This document shows, one piece after another, positions 8,277 to 16,755 of a stretch of 64,000 nt of DNA. Where the stretch lies: positions 62,001 to 126,000 of the forward strand of contig NZ_QZEY01000009.1 in NCBI RefSeq assembly GCF_003594875.1, given 5' to 3'. This stretch comes from Bailinhaonella thermotolerans. Its GTDB lineage: Bacteria; Actinomycetota; Actinomycetes; Streptosporangiales; Streptosporangiaceae. The notes under the pieces are model-generated. The model made no database searches, had not been told where the DNA came from, and saw only the letters and a list, made by a program, of their open reading frames with translations. Each line of letters starts with the position of its first letter. Within the stretch, counting starts at the first letter, position 1. The translations under genes were made by a program, and so were the position numbers.

Positions 8277-10106
8277 TCAGCGGGCGGGGATGACGACCAG
8301 GGCGCTGCCGCCGCCTCTGCGGGTGGGTTCGGCGACCGCCTGGACCCGGGTCCTGGTGAGGAATTCGAGGGCGGTGGCGGCGCCGATCTGACCGGCGGGC
8401 GGGCCGGGGAACGGGTCGATGACGTGGCCGCGAGCGCGCAGGGCCGCGCCGTACTCGCTGATGAACCCGGCCTCGGCCAGGGTCGCCGCGGTGTTGCGCT
8501 GGGTGGCGCGGGGGGCCGCCACGGCCTCCGGGAGGTCCATGCCGAAGTCCACGCGGTTCAGCAAGATCTGCAGGACGGTGGTGATGATCGTGGAGCCGCC
8601 GGGGCTGCCCAGGGCGAGGAGGGGGCGGCCGTCCTTGAGCACGATCGTGGGGGCCATCGAGCTGCGGGGGCGCTTGCCGGGGGCGGGGAGGTTGGGGTCC
8701 ACGACGCCGGGCGGGGCCGCGAAGGAGAAGTCGGTCAGCTCGTTGTTGAGCAGGAAGCCCCGGCCGGGGACGACCATGCCGTTCCCGCCGAACTGCTCGA
8801 TCGTGATGTTGTAGGCGACGACGTTGCCCCACTTGTCCGACACCACGAGGTGGGTGGTCTGCGGGCCCTCGTACGGGTCGGCGGTCCCGGCGCCGCTCAC
8901 CGCCGCGCAGGGCTCGTAGGAGCCGTCGGGCGAGCCCGGGGCGGCCGGGTGCGCCATCGCGGTGTCCCCGATGAGGCAGGAGCGCTCGCGGGCGAAGCCG
9001 TCGGACAGGAGCTCGCGCAGCGGCACGTCCACGAACGCGGGGTCCCCGACGTACCGGTTGCGGTCGGCGAACGCCAGGCGGGACGCCTCCAGGTACCGGT
9101 GCAGGGCCGTCACGCGGTCGCCGGACAGGCGGAACCGTTCGAGGATGTTGAGGGCCTCGCCCACCGTCGAGCCGCCGGAGGACGGCGGGGCCATGCCGTA
9201 CACCTCAAGGCCCCGGTAGTCCGACCGGGTCGGCTGCCGGTAGGGGGCGCGGTAGGCGGCCAGGTCGCCGGGCTCCATCAGGCCCGGGCGGACCTTGAGG
9301 GTGGAGCCGGGAACCAGCGGCGGGTGCTTGACGGTCTTGACGATCTCGCTCGCGACCGGGCCCTCGTAGAACCAGTCGGGACCGCGCCGGCCCAGCTCGC
9401 GGTAAGTGCGCGCGAGGTCGGGGTTCCGCATCCGGGAACCGACCTCGGGCAGCCGCCCGCCGGGCAGGAACAGGTCGCGGGTGGAGGTGAACTGGCGGAA
9501 CCTCGCCTCGTTCACCGCCGTCTGCGCGCGGAACTCCTCGTCCACGACGAACCCGCGCTCGGCCACCCGGATCGCCGGGCGCAGCGTCTCGGCCAGGCTC
9601 ATCGAGCCCCAGCGGTCGAGGACCTGCTCCCACTTGCGCACCGTGCCCGGGACGCCCACGGACAGGCCGCTGGTGATGGCCTCGGCGATCGGGATCGGCT
9701 GCCCGTTCTCCTGGAACGACGTCGGGGTCATCGCCTTCGGCGCGGTCTCCCGCCCGTCGATCGAGTGCACCCGCCGCGTCTTCGCGTCGTAGTAGAGGAA
9801 GAACCCGCCGCCGCCCAGCGCCGCGACGTAGGGCTCGGTCACCCCGAGGGTCGCCGAGGCCGCGACCGCCGCGTCCACGGCGTTCCCGCCCCGCGCCAGG
9901 ATCTCGATCGCCGTGCGGCTGGCGTCCAGGTCCACGGTCGACACCGCCCCGCCGTACCCGGTCGCCGTGGGGCGCTTGCCGTACGGCGGCGCGTGCGGGG
10001 CGCCGTGACCGGCGGCGGAGGGGGCGTCGGCCTGTGCGGGGATCGCGACCGGCGCGCTCAGCGCGGTCAGGGCGAACACCGTGGCGGCGAGCCGGCGAGG
10101 TCTCAT
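8277..10106 (-). CDS. ggt: Gamma-glutamyltransferase (secreted, Ntn-hydrolase)
   Basis: Hydrolyses glutathione and other gamma-glutamyl compounds or transfers the gamma-glutamyl group. 609 residues from ATG 10106, which has GGAGG seven bases upstream; the frame continues much further upstream only as a shadow. A signal peptide (about 1-26) indicates export. The family precursor is cut into two subunits by itself; the nucleophile is the first Thr of TTHLVV at about residue 417, in the typical context followed by D-x-x-GN. The substrate-pocket motif PPSSGG is present near 308. Length and motifs are complete, so the enzyme should be active. A stem-loop terminator follows the stop. Confidence 0.95.
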   Translation of the reverse strand: MRPRRLAATVFALTALSAPVAIPAQADAPSAAGHGAPHAPPYGKRPTATGYGGAVSTVDLDASRTAIEILARGGNAVDAAVAASATLGVTEPYVAALGGGGFFLYYDAKTRRVHSIDGRETAPKAMTPTSFQENGQPIPIAEAITSGLSVGVPGTVRKWEQVLDRWGSMSLAETLRPAIRVAERGFVVDEEFRAQTAVNEARFRQFTSTRDLFLPGGRLPEVGSRMRNPDLARTYRELGRRGPDWFYEGPVASEIVKTVKHPPLVPGSTLKVRPGLMEPGDLAAYRAPYRQPTRSDYRGLEVYGMAPPSSGGSTVGEALNILERFRLSGDRVTALHRYLEASRLAFADRNRYVGDPAFVDVPLRELLSDGFARERSCLIGDTAMAHPAAPGSPDGSYEPCAAVSGAGTADPYEGPQTTHLVVSDKWGNVVAYNITIEQFGGNGMVVPGRGFLLNNELTDFSFAAPPGVVDPNLPAPGKRPRSSMAPTIVLKDGRPLLALGSPGGSTIITTVLQILLNRVDFGMDLPEAVAAPRATQRNTAATLAEAGFISEYGAALRARGHVIDPFPGPPAGQIGAATALEFLTRTRVQAVAEPTRRGGGSALVVIPAR

Positions 10107-10355
10107 GGGCGTCCCTCCGGAAGGCGCGCGAGAATCCCGGGGGGCCAGGCTAACCCCGGCCCCGGAGTACGGCGGGGCACACCGGGAAAATGACCGGTTC
10201 CGGTCAATCCCGGTATGGCTACGCCACCGGGAGTAGCGATGACTGCACCCGGCGGGCGATGCCGTACAGGCGGGATATGACCTAGCGTGAAGGGTGCAAA
10301 CGCGGCGACCGGTGAACACCGGCGGCGCTCGGCGCGGCTTGGAGGCATGGGAGAC

Positions 10356-11537
10356 ATGGAGGCGGGGAGCCGGCTGGGGCTCCTGCGGCGGCTGGACGGG
10401 CCCAAGGATGTGCTGATCCCCGTCCTGATCGGCGTGCTCCAGGTCATGGGGACGCGGGTCGTCCAGACGCCGCAGCTCAGCGACGGCGTGCTCGACCGCG
10501 TGCCCCTGGACTGGCTCGGCTACGCGCTCCTGGTCGCGGGGCCCGTCGCGCTGGTGCTGCGCCGGGTCCACCCGACGGCCGTGCTGCTGACGGTCGTCGG
10601 GATCACGTCGGTCTACGCCGTCCTCGGGTACGCCTACGGGCCGTGTTTCATCGCCCTCATGGGCGCGTTCTACGCCGCGATCGTCGCCGGGCGGCGGCAG
10701 GTCGCCTGGCTCACGGCCGGGTTCTGGTACGTCGGGCTCGTGCTCTACCTGCATCTCACCCGGTCCACGCCGGGGTTGTTCCACGACATCGCCGTCGCGT
10801 CGTTCCTGCTGCTCGTGCTGGTGCTGTCGGAGGTCAGCCGGATCAAGCACGAGCGGGTGGCCGAGCAGGCGCGGCGCTCCAGCGAGGAGGCGCTGCGGCG
10901 GGCCAGCGAGGAGCGGCTGCGCATCGCCCGCGAGCTGCACGACGTGCTGGCGCACAACATCTCACTGATCAACGTGCAGGCCGGGGTGGCGCTGCACCTG
11001 ATGGACGAGAAGCCCGAGCAGGCGCGCACGGCGCTCGCCGCGATCAAGCAGGCCAGCAAGGACGTGCTCGGCGAGATGCGGTCGGTGCTGGGCGTCATGC
11101 GCCAGGGCGGCGAGCAGGCCCCGCGCACCCCCGTCGCCGGCCTGGACGGCCTGGAGGAGCTGTTCGCCCGGTTCCGCGCCGCCGGGCTGCGCGTGCGGCC
11201 CGAGACCCGCGGCACGCCCCGGCCGCTGCCCGCCGGGGTGGACCTGGCCGCCTACCGCATTGTCCAGGAGGCGCTCACCAACGTGACCCGGCACGCCGGC
11301 CCGCAGGCCACGGCCACCGTCCTCATCGAGTACGGCCCGCGCGAGCTGACCCTGCGCGTCGAGGACGACGGGCCGCCCGCGGCGGTGCCGTCGCGGACGC
11401 CAGGCGGCAACGGCATCCCCGGCATGCGCGAGCGCGCCGTCGCGCTCGGCGGCACCCTCGACGCCCGGCCCCTGCCGAGCCACGGCTTCCAGGTCGTGGC
11501 CCACCTGCCCATCCCTGCGTTCGCGGAGACACGTTGA
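10356..11537 (+). CDS. NarL-type sensor histidine kinase (HisKA_3)
   Basis: About 393 residues: four to five membrane helices in the first 150 residues without a large loop, a coiled linker, a HisKA_3 domain with the phospho-acceptor His in RELHDVLAHN, and an ATPase domain with the N box (EALTNVTRHA) and the G box (GGNGIPGM). Several starts are possible. ATG 10356 keeps a ten-base distance from GGAGG at 10341-10345; ATG 10347 is only one base away from it, and the first possible start is 10287. The stop overlaps the TTG start of its regulator by four bases (TTGA). The signal is unknown, probably membrane-embedded. Confidence 0.92.
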   Translation: MEAGSRLGLLRRLDGPKDVLIPVLIGVLQVMGTRVVQTPQLSDGVLDRVPLDWLGYALLVAGPVALVLRRVHPTAVLLTVVGITSVYAVLGYAYGPCFIALMGAFYAAIVAGRRQVAWLTAGFWYVGLVLYLHLTRSTPGLFHDIAVASFLLLVLVLSEVSRIKHERVAEQARRSSEEALRRASEERLRIARELHDVLAHNISLINVQAGVALHLMDEKPEQARTALAAIKQASKDVLGEMRSVLGVMRQGGEQAPRTPVAGLDGLEELFARFRAAGLRVRPETRGTPRPLPAGVDLAAYRIVQEALTNVTRHAGPQATATVLIEYGPRELTLRVEDDGPPAAVPSRTPGGNGIPGMRERAVALGGTLDARPLPSHGFQVVAHLPIPAFAETR

Positions 11538-12196
11538 TCAAGGTACTGCTGGCCGACGACCAGGCCCTCGTGCGCGCCGGGTTCCGCGCGCTGCTGGACT
11601 CCCAGGACGGGATGACGGTGGTGGCCGAGGCCGGCGACGGGGCCGAGGCGGCGGCGCTGGCGCGGGAGCACCGCCCGGACGTGGTGCTCATGGACATCCG
11701 CATGCCCGGGGTGGACGGGCTGACCGCCACCCGCGAGATCACCTCCGACCCGGCGCTGACGGCGATCCGGATCGTCATCCTCACGACGTTCGAGCTGGAC
11801 GAGTACGTCTTCGAGGCGCTGCGGAACGGCGCGAGCGGCTTCCTGGTCAAGGACACCGAGCCGGCCGAGCTGATCCAGGCGGTGCGCGTGGTCGCGCGCG
11901 GCGACGCCCTCCTGTCCCCCAGCATCACCCGGCGGCTGATCGAGGAGTACGCCAGCCGCGCCAAGGAGCCCCTGCCCACCCGGAACCTGGACTCCCTGAC
12001 CGACCGCGAGCGCGAGGTGCTGGCGCTGGTCGGCGCCGGCCTGTCCAACGAGGAGATCGCCGAGAAGCTCTTCATGAGCCCGGCCACCGCCAAGACCCAC
12101 GTCAGCCGCGCCATGATGAAACTCCAGGCCCGCGACCGCGCCCAGCTCGTCGTGACCGCCTATGAGTCCGGCCTCGTCCGCCCCGGCTGGCTCTGA
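11534..12196 (+). CDS. NarL/LuxR-family response regulator
   Basis: A 220-residue regulator starting at TTG 11534, which shares TTGA with the kinase stop and has GGAG in the kinase end. The receiver domain carries the acidic pair ADD at 7-9, the phospho-acceptor Asp at about 54 (VLMDIRMPG) and the conserved Lys in FLVKD. The C-terminal helix-turn-helix LTDREREVLALVGAGLSNEEIAEKL is a clear LuxR type. The pair is of the kind often found with ABC transporters or membrane stress systems, but here the next gene is a TauE/SafE-like protein. Confidence 0.95.
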   Translation: MIKVLLADDQALVRAGFRALLDSQDGMTVVAEAGDGAEAAALAREHRPDVVLMDIRMPGVDGLTATREITSDPALTAIRIVILTTFELDEYVFEALRNGASGFLVKDTEPAELIQAVRVVARGDALLSPSITRRLIEEYASRAKEPLPTRNLDSLTDREREVLALVGAGLSNEEIAEKLFMSPATAKTHVSRAMMKLQARDRAQLVVTAYESGLVRPGWL

Positions 12197-12382
12197 CCTC
12201 GCGCACCCACCCCGCCCCCGGGCTCGTCCCGTCGTCGTGATCATGCGGTCTTGCGCACAGGGCGTGCTCCGAAACTCCGTGATCGGCGCGAGTTTTGGCG
12301 CGGGGCGGTAATCGAGGTGTCACTTCGGGCGTCCGGACGGACACGTTACGTTGCGGGTGGAGGCGACGGAATCGAGGCTGTC

Positions 12383-12421
12383 ATGCACACGCGCACGCCG
12401 AGCCGGGTCACCGCGCCTTGA
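12383..12421 (+). CDS. Possible 12-residue leader peptide, coupled to the next gene
   Basis: ATG 12383 has GAGG five bases upstream and opens 12 codons (MHTRTPSRVTAP) whose TGA overlaps the TTG that best fits as the start of the membrane protein (TTGA). The main gene has no Shine-Dalgarno of its own. This looks like translational coupling. A sequencing or real frameshift joining the two frames is the alternative. Confidence 0.35.
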   Translation: MHTRTPSRVTAP

Positions 12422-13365
12422 GCGCGGGAGTCCTGTTCGCGAGCGGGTTCGCGGCGGGGGTGGTGGCGGGCAGCGCCTCGTGCACCGCGGTGCAGGGCGG
12501 GCTGCTCGTGGGGATGAGCGCGCACTGCCGGGACCAGGCCCCGCGCCGGGACCTGGCCGCGGTCGGCGGGTTCGTCGGCGGCCGCCTCGCCTCGCACGCT
12601 CTCGTGGGGGCCCTGCTCGGCTGGCTGGGCGCCGCCGTCACGCTGAACGCGCCGACCCGGGCGGCGCTGCTGGTCGCGGCCGGGCTCGCCGTGATGGCCT
12701 TCGCCGCGAGGCTGCTGGTCACCGGGCACGTGACCGGCCCGGTGGGCACGGCCTCGGCCCCCGACCTCGGGCGGGCGGTGGTCCTCGGGGCGGCGACCGT
12801 GCTGATCCCCTGCGGCGTGACGCTGACCGTCGAGCTGGTCGCGGTGTCGAGCGGGTCCCCCCTCGGCGGCGCGGCCGTGATGGCCGGGTTCGTGCTCGGG
12901 ACCGCGCCGGCGTTCGCCGCGCTCGGGCTCGTGCTGCGGCGGGTCACGCGGGGGCGGGCGGCGGCGGTGGCCGGGGTGATCGCGCTGCTGGCGGGCGCGT
13001 GGACGGTGGTGTCCGGGCTGCGCCTCGGGGACTGGCTGCCGGAGTTCGGGTCGCGCGCGGCGGCGGTGACCGCGGCGACGGCCGTACGCCCCGACGGGAC
13101 GCAGACGATCACGGTGTGGGCCACCGGGCGGGGGTACCGGCCGGGGTTCGTGAGCGCGCGGGCGGGGATGCCGACGGAGCTGGTGCTGCGGACCCACGAG
13201 ACGAGCGGCTGCGCGCGGCGGCTGACCGTGGCCGGGCGCGAGGTGACGCTGCCCGCGACCGGGGAGGTCCGGGTGAGCCTGGGGGTCCCGGCGCCGGGAC
13301 GGCTGCGCTACGTCTGCGCGATGGGGATGTACACCGGGTTCATCGACTTTCGAGGCGCTTCCTGA
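12418..13365 (+). CDS. TauE/SafE (UreH/DsbD-like) membrane protein fused to a cupredoxin-like domain
   Basis: About 315 residues. Six membrane helices with the motifs GSASCTAVQGG in the first and LIPCGVTLT in the fourth resemble the UreH/DsbD-type sulfite exporter TauE/SafE family of actinobacteria. The paired Cys in the helices are typical of metal or electron transfer members. The last 100 residues form a predicted beta-domain like EfeO-type cupredoxins, with THETSGC and YVCAMGMY giving possible His, Cys and Met ligands for copper. The start is uncertain: TTG 12418 sits directly at the first helix, whereas TTG 12295 adds a basic N-terminus. A role in copper handling or redox transfer at the membrane is an inference from the fusion. 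Confidence 0.75.
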   Translation: MSAGVLFASGFAAGVVAGSASCTAVQGGLLVGMSAHCRDQAPRRDLAAVGGFVGGRLASHALVGALLGWLGAAVTLNAPTRAALLVAAGLAVMAFAARLLVTGHVTGPVGTASAPDLGRAVVLGAATVLIPCGVTLTVELVAVSSGSPLGGAAVMAGFVLGTAPAFAALGLVLRRVTRGRAAAVAGVIALLAGAWTVVSGLRLGDWLPEFGSRAAAVTAATAVRPDGTQTITVWATGRGYRPGFVSARAGMPTELVLRTHETSGCARRLTVAGREVTLPATGEVRVSLGVPAPGRLRYVCAMGMYTGFIDFRGAS

Positions 13366-13780
13366 GGGCCGCGAGGCCGGGCGCGAAGATGATGTCCCGG
13401 AAGGTCACGACCATCTTCTCCGCGACGTCCGCGTCGCAGTCGAACCGCGCCGACCACTCCACGAACGCGCGGTCGCCCTCCGTCACCGGCAGCACGCGCA
13501 CCCGGGCGCGGTAGTCCCGGATCGGCATGCGGGTGCTCTCGGAGGTGTAGGCGTAGGTGCGCTCGCGGTCGTCCAGCGCGGTCAGCCGGTCCCGGTGCCC
13601 GGGGCCGAGGACCGTCGTGAACACGCGGACGCAGCCCACCGCGTCGGCCGGGCCGCCGCCCTCGATCTCGCTGGGCGCCATCGCCGGATGCCACCGGCTC
13701 ATCCCGCCGAAATCCCGCAGCAGGCCCCAGACCTCGTCCGCCGGGGCGTCCACGACCGTGCTCGCGACCACTTCGGGCAT
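13340..13780 (-). CDS. SRPBCC (START-like, polyketide cyclase type) protein
   Basis: A 146-residue protein with the opening typical of SRPBCC proteins: a strand (VVASTVVDAPADEVWGLLRDFGGMSRWHP) and a helix ending in W-H-P. The family forms a helix-grip cavity that binds small hydrophobic ligands. This subgroup (PYR1-like or polyketide_cyc2) has no defined substrate. ATG 13780 is preceded by AGGTGG. Its 3' end overlaps the convergent membrane protein gene by 26 bases, so both stops lie inside the neighbour. A terminator between the two is not visible. Confidence 0.85.
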   Translation of the reverse strand: MPEVVASTVVDAPADEVWGLLRDFGGMSRWHPAMAPSEIEGGGPADAVGCVRVFTTVLGPGHRDRLTALDDRERTYAYTSESTRMPIRDYRARVRVLPVTEGDRAFVEWSARFDCDADVAEKMVVTFRDIIFAPGLAALRKRLESR

Positions 13781-13878
13781 GGCCCCACCTCCTCGCCCCC
13801 ACCGTAACCGCCCGGCCAAGCGCTCGGCCAGACAGATCGTCCCGGGGCGCGGCGGGAGCCCGCCCGGACGGCGGATCC

Positions 13879-13924
13879 GGTACGGCTCACGCGGGCGCGA
13901 GCCGTACCGGGCGCGAGCCGTACC
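13879..13924. repeat. Inverted and tandem GAGCCGTACC repeat behind alanine dehydrogenase
   Basis: GGTACGGCTC (13879-13888) pairs with GAGCCGTACC (13899-13908), a 10-bp stem with a 10-nt loop, and the 16-bp unit GGGCGCGAGCCGTACC is present twice in tandem. It lies 18 bases past the alanine dehydrogenase stop and may act as its terminator, with the second copy giving an alternative stem. Confidence 0.55.
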
Positions 13925-13941
13925 GGGCGCGAGGCGACGGG

Positions 13942-15057
13942 TCAGGCGGCGATGGCCTGGGCTGCGGGCAGGTGCGGCAGGCCGTGGGCGACCGCGACAG
14001 GCTCGCTGTAGAGCTTGCCCGCGTGGGTGCTCAGGCCGAGGGCCAGGGCCTCGTCGCGGCGCAGCGCCTCCTGCCAGCCCAGGCCGGCGAGCTTGACGGC
14101 GTACGGGAGGGTGGCGTTGGTGAGGGCGTAGGTGCTGGTGTTGGGCACCGAGCCGGGCATGTTGGCGACGCAGTAGAAGACGGCGTCGTGCACCTGGTAC
14201 GTCGGCTCGGCGTGGGTGGTCGGGCGGGAGTCCTCGAAGCAGCCGCCCTGGTCGATCGCGATGTCCACGAGCACCGCGCCCGGCTTCATGCGGGAGACCA
14301 GCTCGTTGGAGATGAGCGTCGGGGCCTTGGCGCCGGGGATGAGCACCGCGCCGATCACCAGGTCGGCGTCGAGCACGGCCTTCTCGATCGAGTAGGCGTT
14401 CGAGACCAGCGTCTTCATCCGGCCCTGGTAGATCGCGTCGATCTGGCGCAGGCGGTCCACGTTGATGTCCATGATCGTGACCTCGGCGCCCATGCCCACC
14501 GCGATCTGCGCGGCGTTCAGGCCGGACACGCCCGCGCCGATCACGACGACCTTGGCCGGGGCCACGCCGGGGACGCCGCCGGGGAGCACACCGCGCCCGC
14601 CGTTGAACCGCATCAGGTTGTACGCGCCCACCTGCGGGGCGAGGCGGCCGGCGACCTCGGACATGGGGGCGAGCAGCGGCAGGGTGTTCCCGACCTGCAC
14701 CGTCTCGTACGCGATCGAGGTGACCTCGCGCTCCAGGAGGGCGTCGGTGCACTCGCGGGAGGCGGCGAGGTGGAGGTAGGTGAAGAGGAGCTGACCGGGC
14801 CGCATCCGGTGGTACTCCTCCGCGATGGGCTCCTTGACCTTGAGGATCATGTCGCTCTCGGCCCACACGGCGTCCGCGGTGTCGAGGATCTTGGCGCCGG
14901 CGAAGAGGTAGTCCTCGTCGGAGATGTGCGAGCCGAGGCCCGCTCCGCGCTGGACGAGCACGTCGTGACCGTGGCGAACCAGCTCGTGCACGCCGGCGGG
15001 GGTGGCGGCGACACGGTACTCGTGGTTCTTGACCTCGGCGGGCACGCCGATCTTCAT
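13942..15057 (-). CDS. ald: Alanine dehydrogenase
   Basis: NAD-dependent oxidative deamination of L-alanine to pyruvate and ammonium (reversible). The 371 residues start [17 protein letters not shown], the family signature with substrate-binding Arg and Lys in the first strands, and have the Rossmann motif [10 protein letters not shown] at about 170. The conserved NMPG motif is at about 300. Length and motifs match the family well. It follows the class III aminotransferase on the same strand with a 48-bp gap, suggesting a joint unit for amino-group exchange with pyruvate/alanine. The start ATG 15057 lies shortly behind a run of GGGG/TAAGGA suitable as ribosome site. Confidence 0.97.
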   Translation of the reverse strand: MKIGVPAEVKNHEYRVAATPAGVHELVRHGHDVLVQRGAGLGSHISDEDYLFAGAKILDTADAVWAESDMILKVKEPIAEEYHRMRPGQLLFTYLHLAASRECTDALLEREVTSIAYETVQVGNTLPLLAPMSEVAGRLAPQVGAYNLMRFNGGRGVLPGGVPGVAPAKVVVIGAGVSGLNAAQIAVGMGAEVTIMDINVDRLRQIDAIYQGRMKTLVSNAYSIEKAVLDADLVIGAVLIPGAKAPTLISNELVSRMKPGAVLVDIAIDQGGCFEDSRPTTHAEPTYQVHDAVFYCVANMPGSVPNTSTYALTNATLPYAVKLAGLGWQEALRRDEALALGLSTHAGKLYSEPVAVAHGLPHLPAAQAIAA

Positions 15058-15105
15058 AGCCGTTCCTTAGGGGGTGAAGGGGGCTTCGGTGCCCCGGGTA
15101 GGGGG

Positions 15106-16500
15106 TTACAGAAGGTTCGCGGCCTCGGTGAGCACGGCGCGGAGGATCGACTCCATCTCGTCGAACTCCTTGGGACCGCAGATCAGCGGAGGGGCGAGCT
15201 GCACCACGGGGTCCCCGCGGTCGTCCGCCCGGCAGTACAGGCCGGCGTCGTAGAGCGCCTTGGACAGGAATCCGCGCAGCAGGCGCTCGGACTCGGCCTC
15301 GTCGAAGGTCTCCTTGGTGGTCTTGTCCTTGACCAGCTCGATCCCGTAGAAGTACCCGGACCCGCGCACGTCGCCGACGATGGGCAGGTCGAGCAGGCGC
15401 TCCAGGGTGGCGCGGAAGACCGGCTCGTTCCGCTGGACGTGGCCGAGCAGGTCCTCGCGCTCGAAGATGTCCAGGTTGGCCAGGGCGACGGCGGCGGAGA
15501 CCGGGTGGCCGCCGAAGGTGTAGCCGTGGGCGAACATCTCCGTGCCCGACCTGAACGGCTCGAACAGCCGGTCGTGCACGATCATCGCCCCGATGGGCGA
15601 GTATCCGCTGGTCAGGCCCTTGGCACAGGTGATGATGTCCGGCACGTAGTCGAACTTCTGCCCGCCGAACCAGGTGCCGAGGCGGCCGAAGGCGCAGATG
15701 ACCTCGTCGGACACCAGCAGCACGTCGTAACGGTCGCAGATCTCGCGGAGCCGCTGGAAGTAGCCCGGCGGGGGCGGGAAGCAGCCGCCGGCGTTCTGGA
15801 CGGGCTCGACGAAGACGGCGGCCACGGTCTCCGGGCCCTCCATCTCGATCGCCGCGGCCACCTGGTCGGCGGCCCAGCGCCCGAACGCCTCCTCGTCGTG
15901 GCCGTACTCCGGCGCGCGGTAGAAGTTCGTGTTCGGGACCTTGATCGCGCCGGGCACGAGGGGCTCGAAGACGGCCTTGAGCGCGGGGATGCCGGTGATC
16001 GACAGCGCGCCCTGCGGGGTGCCGTGGTAGGCGATGGCGCGGCTGATCACCTTGGTCTTGAGGGGCTTGCCGACGGCCTTGAAGTACTGCTTGGCCAGCT
16101 TCCACGCCGACTCGACCGCCTCGCCGCCGCCGGTGGTGAAGAAGACGCGGTTGAGGTCGCCGGGGGTCATCTCCGCGAGCCGGTGGGCCAGCTCGGCGGC
16201 CTTGGGGTGGGCGTAGGACCACAGCGGGAAGAACGCCAGCTCCTGCGCCTGCTTGTACGCCGCCTCGGCCAGTTCGGCGCGCCCGTGGCCCACCTGCACC
16301 ACGAACAGGCCCGCGAGCCCGTCGAGGTACCGCTTGCCGTGGACGTCGTAGACGTACGCGCCCTCGCCTCGGGCGATCATCGGCACCTCGCCCCCGGCGT
16401 ACGAGCTGTGCCGGGTGAAGTGCATCCAGAGGTTGTCCTGCGCGGCCCGGAGCACGGCGGGCGTGCCCGGGGGTTCGGGGGTGACGTCAGGCAGCGTCAT
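15106..16500 (-). CDS. Class III aminotransferase (omega-amino acid:pyruvate type)
   Basis: PLP-dependent enzyme of 464 residues, expected to move the amino group of an omega-amino acid or amine (beta-alanine, GABA, putrescine derivatives) to pyruvate. The fold-type I features are present: the phosphate-binding TTGGGEAVESAWKLA, the aspartate of SDEVICAFGR, and the PLP lysine in CAKGLTSGYSP. HGYTFGGHP is the cofactor-proximal threonine motif. Because alanine would be the product, the downstream alanine dehydrogenase would regenerate pyruvate and release ammonium. GAGGG precedes ATG 16500. The strand turns at this gene: the M20 dipeptidase is divergent. Confidence 0.93.
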   Translation of the reverse strand: MTLPDVTPEPPGTPAVLRAAQDNLWMHFTRHSSYAGGEVPMIARGEGAYVYDVHGKRYLDGLAGLFVVQVGHGRAELAEAAYKQAQELAFFPLWSYAHPKAAELAHRLAEMTPGDLNRVFFTTGGGEAVESAWKLAKQYFKAVGKPLKTKVISRAIAYHGTPQGALSITGIPALKAVFEPLVPGAIKVPNTNFYRAPEYGHDEEAFGRWAADQVAAAIEMEGPETVAAVFVEPVQNAGGCFPPPPGYFQRLREICDRYDVLLVSDEVICAFGRLGTWFGGQKFDYVPDIITCAKGLTSGYSPIGAMIVHDRLFEPFRSGTEMFAHGYTFGGHPVSAAVALANLDIFEREDLLGHVQRNEPVFRATLERLLDLPIVGDVRGSGYFYGIELVKDKTTKETFDEAESERLLRGFLSKALYDAGLYCRADDRGDPVVQLAPPLICGPKEFDEMESILRAVLTEAANLL

Positions 16501-16589
16501 TCACTTCAGTCCCTCATGGGTCGTCGGTTCTGCGCTCAGTGTGCAAGAAGGGCCGTTTCTTGACAAGGGATTGCGTAGGTAGAAAATCC

Positions 16590-16646
16590 GACATCTTCGG
16601 AATCCGAAAAATGACCATGATTGGGCGACCGAATCCGCAAGATGTC
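16590..16646. promoter_or_regulatory. Candidate operator in the aminotransferase/dipeptidase divergent region
   Basis: TTCGGA-A-TCCGAA (16596-16608) is a perfect 13-bp palindrome, and GACATCTT (16590-16597) is repeated in inverse orientation as AAGATGTC (16639-16646). The region is markedly less GC-rich than the surroundings. Such AT-rich, nested palindromes fit an Lrp/AsnC-type or similar amino-acid regulator, but no regulator gene lies next to it. Confidence 0.45.
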
Positions 16647-16755
16647 CGGCATGGCCCCCGGGCGCGTGACGCGCCGCGCGGGCAGGCGTGCCCACCTGCT
16701 CGGTTGTGGTGCAATGGATGCCATCGGACCCTGAGGGGAAGTTGAGGGAGATTAG

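Noticed and set aside
13972-16563. An 863-codon plus-strand frame over ald and the aminotransferase
   Set aside because: The minus-strand genes have complete family motifs; the plus frame codes for a His/Gly/Val-rich sequence without any recognisable fold.
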